Source: Ustilaginoidea virens
Taxonomy: Eukaryota; Ascomycota; Sordariomycetes; Hypocreales; Clavicipitaceae
Assembly: GCF_000687475.1 (NCBI RefSeq)
Contig: NC_057319.1
Location: 2,966,001 to 3,030,000 of the forward strand
DNA: 64,000 nucleotides
Direction of reading: 5' to 3'
The position numbers and the translations under genes are program-made. How positions within the stretch are numbered: the stretch's first letter is position 1; every line of letters begins with the position of its first letter. Below are positions 23,267 to 35,456 of the stretch, piece by piece. A model generated the notes under the pieces. It worked only from the letters and a program-made list of their open reading frames with translations. It did not search any database and had not been told where the DNA came from.

Positions 23267-23980
23267 TCAGCTGGTCGTGTTCGTCATGCGGCGAGGCGTG
23301 ATGATGGACAGTATCCTCGGAATACTCCCATGGCGACTTGGCGATGAGCTCAACGACATGCGAGGCGACACTGACTCCTGCGAAGCGGTGGAAGTGCACG
23401 AGTCTTGGGACGATCTCCGGGATGGTGAGCGTCTCGACCTTGGGATGGATTGAGGCGCGTCGGCCGGGGAGCCGAATGAATTCCCCCAGCATACAGTACC
23501 GCGCCTGGCGACCTCGTCCACGGATGGGAGAGCAGGGCGTGCGCGTTGCTTCTCCTCGGCCAGGGCTTTCAAAACCTTCCACAGCCCGTGACCCAGCTCG
23601 TCCCATACGACTGGGGCCTTGAATACCTTCCGACACGCCCTGGTGCCTTCCTTCTCGCCCAGGCTGCCGTAGGATTGGAGCTCGTCCATGGTCGGAACGG
23701 CGTCGTATACCACCGTGATGTGATCCATCTGGTCACACCATTGTGAAGCTTGGAGGAACTCGACGAGGTAGTGCAATGCTTGGGAGCGGGACTCCTCTTG
23801 GGCTTCGAGGAGAGCCCGTTGCCGTTGCTCTTGCTCCATGAGACGTCGCTGCTTGCGCTTCTTGTGAGGCAGCTCAAAAAAGGTATTGCTATGATGACGG
23901 ACGGGTATGGGATTGGCCAAAGCAGCCATCTTGGCCGTTTGAACTGCCATCATTTGTGTAGGGTGGAATGGTGAAATCAA
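23267..23980 (-). CDS. Hypothetical protein with basic N-terminal segment and Ser-rich tail
   Basis: A single 238-codon frame encodes 237 residues. Residues about 35-65 are strongly basic then helical (ELPHKKRKQRRLMEQEQRQR). Residues 65-150 form a compact middle part (HYLVEFLQASQWCDQMDHIT, VVYDAVPTMDELQSYG, WDELGHGLWKVLKALAEEKQ). The C-terminal 70 residues are Ser/Arg-rich (RSRRSPSRRSSQDS) and probably disordered and phosphorylated. No signal peptide or membrane segment is seen. Met1, Met10 or Met11 could each be the start. I do not recognise the family. Codon use and composition look like a real gene rather than a shadow. Function unknown. Confidence 0.6.
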   Translation of the reverse strand: MISPFHPTQMMAVQTAKMAALANPIPVRHHSNTFFELPHKKRKQRRLMEQEQRQRALLEAQEESRSQALHYLVEFLQASQWCDQMDHITVVYDAVPTMDELQSYGSLGEKEGTRACRKVFKAPVVWDELGHGLWKVLKALAEEKQRARPALPSVDEVARRGTVCWGNSFGSPADAPQSIPRSRRSPSRRSSQDSCTSTASQESVSPRMSLSSSPSRHGSIPRILSIITPRRMTNTTS

Positions 23981-25912
23981 GCCTCTCTAGGTTCTTGAGG
24001 TGTTGTCGGCTTCTTTTGCTCTTCTGCTCTTCTGCTCTTTTACTCTTTTGCTTTTTCCACTGGGACGAGGAGTGGTGATAAATGGACGGGATAGTCTCTC
24101 GATATTTAGCTGCGCGGCTGAACGTTTGTCAAGGCAGCAAAAGTTATCGTCTGTACCAACAAAAGGATGTGGGCACGGTCCAAGCCTCCAAAGGCCCGAG
24201 AAGTCGGATAATCCCTTTGCGGTCCCCAATATGAAAAATAGTGGCGGGTCGTGCTAGCGCGGCTCGAGGGAGGCATGCATATGCCGGAACGAGAGTCGAG
24301 GCGGACACTGGCAACTCCCGTGGGAATGGCTGTGCGTGACGACAAAGTTCAAAGGGATGTATGTTCAAAACGGCCCGAAATACTTTGTCTCGTCCACGGC
24401 CGGTTCCTGATGGCGAAAGAGAGGAGGGAAATAATACCACGACTTTGTTGCGGTTTTTCGGGACTTGCTGCCGACTTGCTTTGCCCCTCTCTCTGACCCA
24501 GCAGGCGCTGTGCGTTTCGTTTTGTTTCAGCCCGAGCTCTTGTCGTTTTCCCTCTCCTTTATCCTCTTGGATAGCTGAATGCACAGGGCCAGAAAAGCTT
24601 GTTCCTCCAAGGTTGGTTCTGATGCACTTGTGCACGTCTGGACTGATGACCGACTGACTATGTGCCGGTGTTGGTCCTGTTGGGTTGGGCTGCGCTGCGC
24701 TGTGCTGTTTTTAGAAGCGTGTCTTGTTTGTCTCACGCGCATCGATCTGGCCGAATCCGTACAGAGCAGGTAGCTAGCTAGTGCTTGTCAAAATCGGCTG
24801 CCTAGGGAACAATAACAAAAGAGCTCTCTGCGGTGATTGAGCCCAGCCTGTCAAGGACAAGGATGTATGAAGTTGAGGGGGGGGATGGGAAAGATGAGGA
24901 GATTAGACGACCGAAAAGGGCTTTGTTGTTGAAAGTGAGCCGTGACAGCTCATCTTATTGTTCCTGTGAAGAGAATGGCGTCTGCCTAAGCATCGTGTCC
25001 AACAAGCCCCCGGTTCCCATGGCCCTTGATCGCTTGGGTCTTGGGGCTGGTTGCATCCCCTCGTTAGCCGCAGCCGTCCAGGGTTTGCCCCGTTCACACA
25101 TCAAGTCTCGCGGACGAACGAACGAGGGCCACTTGGGGGGGGTATTGGGGGGGGGGGGGTGTTGTTGTCGCCGGGTGGTGTTGTTGTTGTTGTTGTCGTG
25201 GTTGTTGCTTGGTCCTAGACTCCTACTGGACTTCCTAGTCCTGATGAAGAGAAAGGGGGGGTTGAGGGAGGGGAGGAGGGTGAGGTGAGAAAAGGGGGGG
25301 GGGGGGCGTGCTGGTGGCATGTGCCAGCGTCGCTTCCCGGGTGCCGGCGAAGGACAAAGCTCTGGCTGGGACAAGCGGGGCAAGCAGGACAAGCAGAGCA
25401 GGACAGACAGCGCTTCAACGGAGTCGCGCTAGGCCTGAACCGACCAGAGAGAGTACTTCTGCAATCAGATTGCCGATGGCTTAGCATGGGCCCAGCAATG
25501 CTGGCCAATCAGCGGCAGCGGCAGCGTCCGCGACAGCGGGCTGGTGTGCAGTGTGCAGTGTGCAGGGTGCAGTGCCAAGGAGCCCGCCTTTTACTACTAT
25601 TCTTGGCAACCAGACATTTCTATTTCAAGATGCACCATTTACCAGACACACCAGACACTACTCCCGTACTCCGTACCTATGTACTTCGTGTCGCCCGCCA
25701 GCTGAGGGCAGCCGGAGAGCAGCGCGAGTTCGGCAATCTTGCAAGGATAATACGACGGCTATGTAGCTCGCTCGCAGCTCGCTCGTGTTGGGGGAGCGAC
25801 AAGCCCAAAGCCGGCTCTTCGGGATAACAAGCTCGGGCCATTAAACCGGAAAAGACGGGAGGGAGGCAAGCCAGGGCACACTCAAGAGGGCTGAGTTCCT
25901 GCCTGACTCCCG

Positions 25913-25966
25913 TGGTTGTCCTGCGGTTGTCCTGCGCGTTGTCCTGCGCGTTGTCCTTGCGCGTTG
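25913..25966. repeat. Short array of GTTGTCCTGCGC units
   Basis: Four imperfect copies of a TTGTCCTGCG(CG) unit in a row, 10 to 12 bp each. Confidence 0.7.
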
Positions 25967-26988
25967 GATCAGTCTCACACAGGTACCTCTCCGTATGCAT
26001 GCATCGCGTGCCAGGGTACCATGTACCGTGTATCCGACGGACGAGGGACAGCTGAGGGATTTGCCCCCGGGTTCCTAGACGGGGCGAGCTAAGCAGGGCC
26101 CAAGATTGCCGTTCCAAGCCGTGGGTTGACAGCATCAAGCGCGGGAAACGCCAGAGCGCGAGCATCTGCGGTATACTCCGTACGTCAGTCCAGGCACGCG
26201 CTTCACTCGACTTGATGACTATGACGCATGAGCATGAGCATGTCGCCGCTACGTGGCGTTGAGAACCTTGTGCTCTTTTTTAATAACTACTATTTTTTTT
26301 CCTTCTCCTTTTTCCTTTTTTTCCCTTTTTTTTTCCTTTTTTTTTCCCCCCCCTCGGGTGCGTCACATCACACTCGAGCGAGCATCTGATAGGATAGAGA
26401 CCGGGGTGGCGGGACTCGGGAAGTCGGGAGTACCTGGGATGCATCATGAATCCCGGGTTTGAGGTACTGTACCCAAGGTTACCAAAGATGCCTCAGCTTC
26501 CTTACCTAAGGTAATGTGCCGGGGCACTTGGCGTACTCGGTCGGAACTCGGTACGGACTGGAGCTTTGGACTCACCGTTTGTATGTCTTGATCCCCAAGG
26601 CCCACGTTTTCCCAATCGCTGATCTGACCAAGATTCCCGCCGGTTGATGGCTGGGCAATGACGATGATGATGATGATGGTGATGATGGAGCCAAATATTC
26701 TGTAGTTGGGCCAAAGACAAGCAGAGAGACGAGGACGCTTCGCTCGTCGTCGGTGTAGCCAAAAGTCGGGTGGCGCTTCAAGGCCTGGTGACGGTGGGTC
26801 GGTATGGAGTATGTGGCTTATTGATGCTACCAGACATGTAGACATGTACGGAGTACGGAGTACGGCGAACGGAGTACACACACCCCCAGCCAGGTCAGCT
26901 GAAAATGTCTCTGTTGGCGGTCCGCCAGGCAGTTGGTTGCTGGCAGCAGCACCAATGACATCAACGGGGGCGTCCAGCGGTACTCACA

Positions 26989-26990
<2 letters not shown>

Positions 26991-27074
<84 letters not shown>
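26991..27074. repeat. 7-bp tandem array, 12 perfect copies of CAGACAC
   Basis: Twelve uninterrupted 7-bp units, followed by a few decayed units to about 27094. It is intergenic, and the period is not a multiple of three. Confidence 0.95.
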
Positions 27075-27077
<3 letters not shown>

Positions 27078-27517
27078 GCACAGACACCAGACACGCCGTC
27101 AATACCGTGTGGCCAGCATTCAACCTTCCTCGACGAAACGACGTCAGCACCCAGCCCATTGACGATTCAGCTTCTCCCAGCGCCTGGCTGGTCATCTCAC
27201 AAGCAGCAACTCACAGGCAGCAACTCACGGCCTGCTCCGTAAATGGCTGTGCTTTGTAGTAATGACCCAACTTGCACATACGGATACCCCGACGGAGTTC
27301 CCCGTACTCCCATGCCATGCCATGCATTGCTTGGTCGCTTAGTAGTCATTTTTGTCATTTTTCTAAAGCCCGCAAGCGCAAGCAAGCCCCGCAGCAACTC
27401 ACTGCAACCAACGGCTTACTCAGCCGGCCACGACTTTTGGCTCCTCCTCCAACAACAACTTTGCAAGCGAAGCAATTTTTACGTTGTCTCGGCCGGAAAT
27501 TTGGTGCACGGCGACAG

Positions 27518-27553
27518 CGGTCACGACGGTCACGACGGTCACGACGGTCACGA
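27518..27553. repeat. 9-bp tandem array, 4 perfect copies of CGGTCACGA
   Basis: Four exact units in a row in non-coding sequence. Confidence 0.9.
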
Positions 27554-30500
27554 CGATGAGCCGTTCCCAGCTCGAAAGGCAGCCATCGGCCACAGTCACA
27601 GGCTAGAGCACGCAGCTTACGCGAGCGGCGAGCCCATCGCTGGTGAAGCTATCACATCACGGCCCCATCGCAACGCAACGCATCGCAACGCATCACAACG
27701 CGTCACAACACCCATCACAACATGACATGACTTGCCAACGCCAACGCTGACAAAAGCCCTGCGGACCGCGGCGTGCCACAAGCCAACAAAAACGACGCGC
27801 CCATCGCCTCCCTTCTTCCCCTCGTATGCTGGCCAATCATGCGGCGCAAATTCTGATGGGAGGCGGCTCGTTGTGCCCACTGCCAACAGCACCATGACTA
27901 TGACTGATGGCTGGACGCGGATGCGCATGCGCATGTGCAAATGGGTTGAAATCTTCAGCATGTTACATGGCACATGCCTGATGCTACGTGTGGTGCGGTA
28001 CGTAAGATGACCGGTTTGCTGGCAGCCGGTGATTTTGATCGCTTGTTGCGGCCCACCGATGGGTTGCATCAGCCGACGCGTCGGCCTTTGCATCGTCCCC
28101 GGCGGGCAATTGAAGATTGGGCCCTGGGATGATGGGAACGATGGGAGCTTGATGGATGAGGGGGACGGAGTGGGGATGGTTGAGCTGGGGTGTGGGGGGG
28201 GGTGGGGGTGGGTGGTTGCGTGGGGCGGTGTGGCCTAGTCTGGTCTGGTCTTGGTCTGGTCTGGACTCTGGTTGGTTGGGGCATGACGGATGACGGACGG
28301 CGGATGGCGGATGGCGGATGGCGAATGACAGAACAGAACAGAACCAGGACAAAGGGCAACCCTTTTCGAGCGCCGGTAATTGGATAGTAGTGGTACATAA
28401 TTCGCGACTGGCTTCCAGCATTAGCGAGTTGACCCGACCAGACCAGACTGACTAGGTACCTACTTGCTTGCTTGCAGCCTGCGCCGCCCGCGCCGCCCGA
28501 GGGGGACTTTTTTTCTGGGCCAACATTGCCCAGCCCAACGGTCAACCAACGGGGGTCAAACTGGCGGTGACCGAGGCTACTTTTTCATTTGGTGTTTTTT
28601 CTTCTCTCTTTCTTTCTTTTTTTTTTTTTTTGCTTTATTCTTTTTTTCCTTTTCTTATTTTTTTTTTCTTTTCTTTTATTTTCTTTCTTAACCTTTGATT
28701 TCTATTTTCCTCCTGATGAAAGAGTTTTTCACCGCGCCTTGGGGGCGAAAGCGCCGGAAAGTGCCCCCCCCCCCGGCCCCTCTCCAGCCGGGGCCACCCA
28801 CCGCCTTCAGCGTCCAGACCCCCCCTCCCCACCGGAGTTCCCCCCCCCCAGGCCTGTAGTGCATCTAGATTCGCGGTTGCAGCTGCCGCCTGCGGATCAC
28901 GCGGGCGCCGGGGGCCAGCCAGCAATTGACTTGAACCGCATGGGGGGGGGCTGGTGTCTGGTGTGGTGCCGTCGGCACTGGGCCCTTGCCCCCCCTCCTT
29001 TGGCCCAGAACGACAACCCGCTGCATCTTGCTTGGCGCGATTTTGTTCATCAGGTCAATAGACTCTTTTCTACCAGACTCCTTAACTCCAGACCTGCGCG
29101 CTCCGGAGCACTCCGCCTGAGTACATTAGTTCGTCGTCTCGCGAAACCCCCCAACGCCCCGGTTTGCGCCGTGCCGAGTGCCCGCCCATGCTGCGTCAGC
29201 GCCAAGCCAATTTCTGTCCGACACATGCCCGATGCCCGATGCCCGCCAAAAATCACGCCGAACAAGGCGCCGCCGCCTTTTCGCGCTCCTCGCAGAGAGT
29301 TGGCGGCAGCCAGCGACGCGCCGACATGACCCCCCGTTCCGTTCTGCATGGCACCAGTCCAACCAGACTCGACTCCCGGTCCCGACCCGAACCTGACTGC
29401 AGTGCTAAATAAGCGCAACTGGGCCCACGGGCATCAGCTTTTCCCGCCTTGCCGTTCCCTGCTGCCCCGTACCCTGCAAAAGCCCAGAGTCGTGTCAAAG
29501 GATATCGGGTGGTGTTTATTGGGCCTCGCTTGCTGTGAAGATACCTGACATGACATGTACGGAGAACCCTTGTTATGAATCAGCTAAAGGTCTGGTGCGT
29601 TCAATGTTTTTTTTTCAGCCACTTGCCTGGTGCGCTGTGCTAGTGTGGATCTGAACAGGCCCTGCAGGGCTAGCCCCCATGGTCTCGGGCTATTATTATT
29701 GGTGGCAATTCTAATCCCACCGCACAACGTGCAATCAACCAATAACCAGACCTCTGCTCCTTTGGCACATTAAGTCTCAACAACAACCAGCATCAACAAC
29801 AGACGCAGCAGCAGAAACAAACCGCCTCCGTTGACAATGTCCCTTTCATCGAGCTCTTAGCCCGCCGCGTGTCCCATTCATGGCTCATTGTGCCACTGCG
29901 CCTCTGTGCCTCTGTGCCGCAGCTCACAGCCCCTACTGGCCAAGTTTAACGAGAGCACACCATGGCATAGATACATACCTAGATATAGCCCTGCGGCCTG
30001 CCCCATCCACCGGCCACCAACTAGATTCCTGGGCGACCGACCAATGCTCTGCTCTCATGCGCAACACCGGCCCCTCTTGAGCTTTGACAATGCTGAAATT
30101 GATGACGAATCGAAGCGGGGAGTGGGTGGTCGTCTTGGCGGACTGGCCCGTCGACGCCACCGGTTTGCAAAAAACCCTAATAACTGGTGCCAAGCGAGGA
30201 CGAGTACTCCGTAAACCCGGTTCGTTCTGCAGGGCGCACCAGAGACCAGAGTGTGAGAGTGTGACCTGGACCTTGCGTTGCTGATTTGATTGCCTCTGTA
30301 CGGAGTAACGTAGCTGGGCGCGCAAGTCCTCTCAAGTCCTCCCGATCCCTGCCTGCCCTTTGTTCGTTCTGGACAATCGGTCGTTTCCCTCGCCTTGATT
30401 CATCATCATTCATCCATCATTCATCGCCGTACCCTTTTCACAGTCGTCAAAACGTGCCCCCTCTACTCCGTACTCCGTAGCTCCAACACAAATAAACGTC

Positions 30501-30936
30501 TTGTCTACAGGGCAGCCAGATTGGGGTCCAGTATTTTTCTCTTCGTGGCTGGTACTCGCGGTCAACAGTGAACAAACAGCTTTGTTTCAGATCTACTGCG
30601 TTGCGTGCCGACGCACGGAGTCATATGAACAAAACAGGCTTTGCACTTGCTGGCTTGTGCACACGAACCAGCATCGAGTCTACCCCTTTATCAACAACAA
30701 AACAGCACTCGGCCCATATCCCGCGACCCATCAGCAGGGGCTCGCACTAAACAATAACATGTCCGCGCCGTGTACAGTCTGCCAGTCCCAGTCTCGCCTT
30801 GCTCGAAATGGAAAAAACCAGTTGGTCGCCAGCAGCGTTCCCGCTCATACCCTGCATTTGGCATCTACACCTCCCCCGGCCCCTTCTGATGCTCCCGCAA
30901 GCTGCGTCTACACGGCATCAAATATCGGTGGCCACC

Positions 30937-31422
30937 CTATGACTTCGATATTCGCCAGATGACGTCGCCCTTGGCCCCGCTCGCGGCGGCACATTTGACA
31001 ACGCCCGTGACTCTCAGCTCGGTCCCCTCGGAAAATTGTCGGAGGCTAGTACCCAGGAGCGTTTTGATGTCCTTGTCCCCAATCGTGAAGGGTCCCTTTG
31101 ATGGATCAGCAGGTTTGACCCCGAGAGTGCAATCCGTGGTCTGCAAGATGGGCGTGAATCCGGTTCCGTTGACATTGCTCAGATTAAATGTGCCATTCTC
31201 GGATGTCCAAGAGCTGTACAGACTAGCACATTCTCTCCAGTTCGCGGGGTCAATATTCGGGGACTCGGCAAAGGTCGACGCGTCACAGGTAGATTGGGTG
31301 TCGCTGGTGGGATGCCACGAGATGCCGGTCGAATTTGGCATGAGCCTGGCAGCTGATGAGCACCAGCCCGGGCCGGCAAAGCAAAGGACAGCAGCCAAGA
31401 TAGGTAAGCCGGCAACCATCAT
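30937..31422 (-). CDS. Small secreted protein, Hce2/Ecp2-like effector candidate
   Basis: A single 162-codon frame encodes 161 residues. The N-terminus (MMVAGLPILAAVLCFAGPGW) is a signal peptide with cleavage probably near WCSSA. The mature part has CDASTFAESP (about residue 47), WRECASLYSSW, DCTLGVKP, then IGDKDIKTLLGTSLRQFSEG and VVKCAAASGAKGDVIWRI. This order (C..F...SP; W..C; a middle Cys before GV; IG..DI..L...S...F; KC; V.W.I) is that of the Hce2 domain, homologs of the Cladosporium fulvum Ecp2 effector, with four Cys able to form two disulfides. Several N-glycosylation sequons are present. Family members are secreted and some act on host plants or on other microbes; the role here is unknown. 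The gene stands alone in a gene-poor region. The second Met, at 31419, is an equally good start. Confidence 0.65.
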   Translation of the reverse strand: MMVAGLPILAAVLCFAGPGWCSSAARLMPNSTGISWHPTSDTQSTCDASTFAESPNIDPANWRECASLYSSWTSENGTFNLSNVNGTGFTPILQTTDCTLGVKPADPSKGPFTIGDKDIKTLLGTSLRQFSEGTELRVTGVVKCAAASGAKGDVIWRISKS

Positions 31423-33540
31423 GATATCAAGCCCAGGGAGTGGTCTATGCGGACTAGATGGCTAATCGGTATGTGTGACGTCGCGGGGGGGGGGGGGGGG
31501 GGCCAACGGTTGAGCCCAACGCAGTACGAAGCACAAATGAAGTGTTTTGCGTATGCACAGCCTCGAGCGAGTTGCCCAAAAGAAAACAAACTGATCAAGG
31601 TAGGCGAGCCGCGCAATAGGGGGCCACGTTGGCTATTCACACCTAGAAGAGAAATTCGATATTCTTAAGGATATTCGTAGGTATTCGTGGGTTTTTTTTA
31701 ATGCGTTTCGAGTTGTTCAGGCCACGGCCCCAGAACTATGGCTTGGATCACCAGCACGAGTGACTTTTTTCCGCAGCGGTTTGGTGGGTTGAAATCGTTG
31801 CCGGCCAGTGAAACGGGGGTTTTGGTTGCAGTGCTCCTTCCCCTCGAGCCTCCAAATACCAGATGCCAGGCACGATAGGGTGGCCAGGTTGCAGGTTGGA
31901 AGGAAAGCAAGCTCGATTGGGAAGCAACGCCCACGTGTCGGTAGCAGGGGGAAAGAAAAAATTCGCCTTGGATCAGGACACACAAGGATTGGTAACTTGG
32001 CTGCAAGGCTGTTGTTGGCTAGCTACCTCAATCTTGAGACCGAGATCTGCACGAAGAGAAGGATTTCGACATGGCGCATCTGGATTGAAAAAAACGCAGA
32101 GGGGCATTGCGCGAAGAGACCAGCTGTCGACAGCTGGTTGTCAGGAAAATATGTGAAATCAAGACATGTCAGCCGGCTCGTCAGCTCGTCAGCTCGTCAG
32201 TTGTCAGGAAGATAGATCCCACCCAAGCTTCCATCCCAAAAGAGGTCAACTCGCATGATTGGTACTTTTTTCCGTGCAAAGGACCGGATATTTCATCGCC
32301 AGCAACTCAACCCTGTCAGCCGGACTCGGTATGCAAGCGATTGCAGCGTCGTATTGTTGCATCCAAAACGACGGGATGCAGGGGCCAGTGTGCGGGAGCT
32401 TTCGGATGGCGGCCACGGGATGACACTGTCTGGTTTACTGCCTCGATGATCTGATGGACGCACCGGGCCTGATGATACGTTTGGTGTTTGACCCCCTTGC
32501 GAGGTTGCAAAGCCGAAACCGCCAGCACGGACGGACACGCATCACCGGGATCAGCACTCCGTTCTCGATGCGATATCTCGTTAGCAAAGCGATGACGAGC
32601 CCGAAGCCAAGAGAAGCATGAATTGATGGATGAGAGTGATGAGAGGTGTTCCATCTTTGAAGACTTGTTGAAGTCGTCGGTGTAATCCGTCGATAACTAC
32701 GAGGTATGTGGGCATGGGTTGGGTTAGTGTTGGGTGGTGTTGTTGAATGTCTTTTTTTATTTTCTTTTTATTTTCTTTTGTTTCTTTTGCCTTTCAGTAG
32801 AGCTTCCGGGCAAAGCAGCAATGGTGCTTGGCAGTTCAGCAAACAACAGCAACCCCAATACCATGCTCAAGACGCAGAAACAAGCGCACCTGCAGTCTCC
32901 GTCTCGACGCTGTCACACGGACCTGGAGACGGCAAGGGAGCCGCTCGGCTTGTTGATTAATCTTCCCTTCGCTCGTCTGTCAACCCGCCACCTGCACACC
33001 TTGTCCGCGCCCTCAGCCACCAGGACCAAACACCAAGAAATCGGTCTCCGTCTTCCGTCTGCCTGACCCCGGTTTGGAGGAGAAAACAAGTGCCACAGGA
33101 AAGCCTCGAGCCAAACGCTGCCGGTGTGCCAGTCGTGCAGGTGCGTCGTCGACCTCGACCTTGGATCCGCGCCTAACCAGGAAAGAGGCGTTTTGCCAAA
33201 AGGCGCTTGCTTTGCTTATGGGGGAATTGGTCAGCAAATGGGCGAGGCTTCAAGAGAAAACCAATCCGTCACCAGCCTATCCGGGAGGGCAAGCTCGACT
33301 CGACGAGACGTGGGACGTGACAAAATCGGAGCCATCGAGCCATGGTCTTTGAAAGGACCTTGAGAGCCTTGACGTATTCAGACTCGACCCGTACTGGCGA
33401 CTGCAAACTCTGGCAAAGCACCCCCGACCTGCATTTCCAACCAGATTTCCCCCCAGCAAAGCCACCTCGCAGTCCGGTCGGCACAGGAGCAAACCTCGCG
33501 TCCGTCACTCGCACCACCAGCTGCAGCTCTAGCACCGGCC
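31423..33540. other. Intergenic stretch without a supported gene
   Basis: About 2.1 kb. Contains a G-run at 31485-31502, a GTCAGCTC-type triple repeat near 32178-32204, and T-rich sequence at 32750-32800. All open frames are short and lack domains. Confidence 0.5.
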
Positions 33541-34198
33541 ATGACTGTCGGCGCCGAGGACCAATCACCCTCAAACGCCGCGGCGAGCACGCCCGCCAAC
33601 GAGCATCAGCTGCCCCCGCTGTCGGATGACGACTTCCGCATCTACAGCCGCATGGCAGACCGCATGCAGCAATTCGTACGTACGCTCCAACCCGCTCTCT
33701 CTTGACCCCTTTTTGCACCAACACCTCTCTCTCTGACCTCATCCATATGCGCATGTTGCCCGCCAGCACGACTACTTCCGGCAGACGTGGAACATGCTCT
33801 ACGAAGCGGCCTCTACCTCTCGGCGGCCCCCGAACCTCACCCTCCAGCAGTTCCTCTCCGAGGGCATTTCCTTTGCCAGCCACCTCTCTGCTCACCATGC
33901 CATTGAGGAGGAGCACATCTTCCCCCTGCTCGCGACGCGCATGCCCGAGTTCAACCCCACGAGCGGCCAACTCGTCAAGCAGCACGCCCAGATCCACAGG
34001 GGCTTGGAGGAGTTTGAGCGCTACGTGCAGAAGTGTCGTCGCGGGGAAGTGGACTTTGAAATGGCGACGCTGAAGGAGAAGATGGAGGGCTGGGGGGGCG
34101 TGCTTTGGGAGCACCTGGATCAAGAGGTCGAGATGTTGGGGGCTGAGAGGATGAGGGCTGTCTGGACGAGGGATGAAATGAAGAGGCTGCCAATGTGA
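33541..34198 (+). CDS. Hemerythrin-like (HHE) domain protein
   Basis: Two exons, 33541-33675 and 33767-34198, join in phase 0 to encode 188 residues; the intron starts GTACGT and ends CGCCAG. The protein is a four-helix HHE cation-binding domain. Candidate metal ligands are His46 (HDYF), His83, His87, His88 and His94 with the acidic run EEE (HLSAHHAIEEEHIFP), His117 and His121 (HAQIHRGLEEF), and His159 with Glu163 (WEHLDQE). Such domains hold a di-iron centre that binds oxygen or NO or senses iron. No signal peptide is present, so it is probably cytosolic. The first 40 residues are polar and likely flexible. It converges with the Pex11-family gene only 260 bp away. Confidence 0.85.
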
Positions 34199-34457
34199 CG
34201 AGCTGTTGTCTTGTCACGAGCCTTGCGGGATACATGAAGAATTCTTCGACCCAAATCTCGGCCTTGCCAGTGTTTTTTCCTTTTTTTTTTTTTTTTTTTT
34301 TTTCAAACCAACCTTTAGAACGTAACGAAACCACCCGCGGACGGCAGCTCATTCACTGCCGTCTTTTTCTTCATTTGCTCCCCCCCCCCCCCCCCCCCCC
34401 ACCCCCGGTCCACCGTGGTCAGAAGCCCCTACGTGCCCCCTTTGTGTTTTGTAGTTT

Positions 34458-34865
34458 TCAAGCCGTTTGTTCCCTCCACAAGTCAGCCATGGCACCCACT
34501 GACGGGTAGAAAGCCAGGAGCGACACGGCAATATCCGGCAGGAAGCCCTGCCGCGTCCCCCAGTGGACCGTGAGCGGCGCCCAGGCCAAGTTTCTGTAGA
34601 AGCTCTTGTTCCATCTGGCCGCCCAGTCGGCATCCTTGGCCGGCGCGGCGCCGCCGCTCCGCCGGCGGCTGCGCTCGACCAGCAGGCGGGCTCCCTCTAT
34701 GGCGACGTATAGGCCCCAGGCGCGGACGCTGGCCAGGCCGAGACGGCCCTGGGTGGCCGGCGAAAGCGGCAGGACCTTCTTGGCGGCGAGGTAGGCCGCG
34801 TTCTCGGCGGCCTGGTAGACGATGAGCGACAGGGTCTGGGCCCAGGCCACGAGCGTGTCGAAAGC

Positions 34866-34902
<37 letters not shown>

Positions 34903-35456
34903 TCGTGCTTCTCCTCCTCCTCCTTCCCGCGCCGGGGGCCGGCCGCGCGGGACCTCAGCACCAGGCGCTTGGCGGCAAAGTACAGGCCGAGCAGGCCCCA
35001 CAGCCGGCCCATGGTGCGGGTTTCGCTCACCACGGCCGACAGGGCCTTGAAGCGGCCGCCCAGGCGGAGGGCCAGGGCGGCCAGGGAGGGCTGCGGCGCG
35101 GCCGAGGCCATGACCACCGTGGTCGCGGGGGGCAGGCTGTAGGCCAGGGCGACCAGCCGGCGAGCCGACTGCCTGAGGGCGGCGCCGCCGACGGCCTCGA
35201 GCACCGAGCCGGCCAGCCGGGTGGCGTAGCAGACGAAGAGGAGGACCGTCTCCGCCCCCGCCCGCGTCTGCATACATCTCGCCAGGTGGGCGAGGAAGGC
35301 GTCGGCGCGGGACGGGGCGGCGGCGAGAACCGTCGACAGGGGGGGGGTCTTTTGAGGAACCGGCGGCACCGGCGGCGAAGGCGGCGACGGCGGGAGCGGC
35401 GTGTCGATGCTGTTGGTGTTCTCGGCGGCCGAGGCGGATGGCTCGGCGTCGGCCAT
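34458..35456 (-). CDS. Pex11-family peroxisomal membrane protein (Pex11C type)
   Basis: The frame continues upstream to 35645, but I chose the ATG at 35456 (MADAEPSASAAENTNS), giving 332 residues, because the 63 extra residues look like untranslated leader. A Pro-rich N-terminus is followed by a Pex11 core: RADAFLAHLARCMQTRAGAE, an early amphipathic helix, TRTMGRLWGLLGLYFAAKRL, WAQTLSLIVYQAAENAAYLA and the C-terminal YRNLAWAPLTVHWGTRQGFL with a final hydrophobic helix. Nine consecutive Asp encoded by GAC repeats lie in the middle loop. The family remodels and elongates peroxisome membranes before division. Length and pattern fit the filamentous-fungal Pex11C group better than Pex11A/B, but the subgroup is an inference. 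The gene has no introns and is GC-rich. Confidence 0.7.

Larger units (their letters stand above)
23981..30936. other. About 7 kb gene-poor, repeat-rich spacer
   Basis: No supported gene on either strand. Longer open frames (151 codons at 24833 plus, 180 at 25285 plus, 246 at 28589 plus) are explained by G/C runs and low complexity. It contains G-runs near 25136-25160 and 25294-25307, T/C-rich stretches at 26277-26352 and 28576-28696, three tandem arrays, and seven copies of the TACTCCGTA/TACGGAGTA motif. It may hold non-coding transcripts or promoter elements for the flanking genes, but nothing can be supported. Confidence 0.5.

Noticed and set aside
22824..23636. 270-codon minus-strand frame overlapping the hypothetical gene
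   Set aside because: It overlaps the better 237-residue frame in another phase and its own translation has no coherent pattern.
26991..27094. Tandem array considered as a CRISPR or telomere-type repeat
   Set aside because: The unit is 7 bp with no spacers and is not the TTAGGG repeat of fungal telomeres; it is a simple microsatellite-like array.
28589..29329. 246-codon plus-strand frame with a hydrophobic Phe-rich start
   Set aside because: The start is a translated T-run, the rest is Pro/Arg low complexity from GC-rich DNA, and there is no domain.
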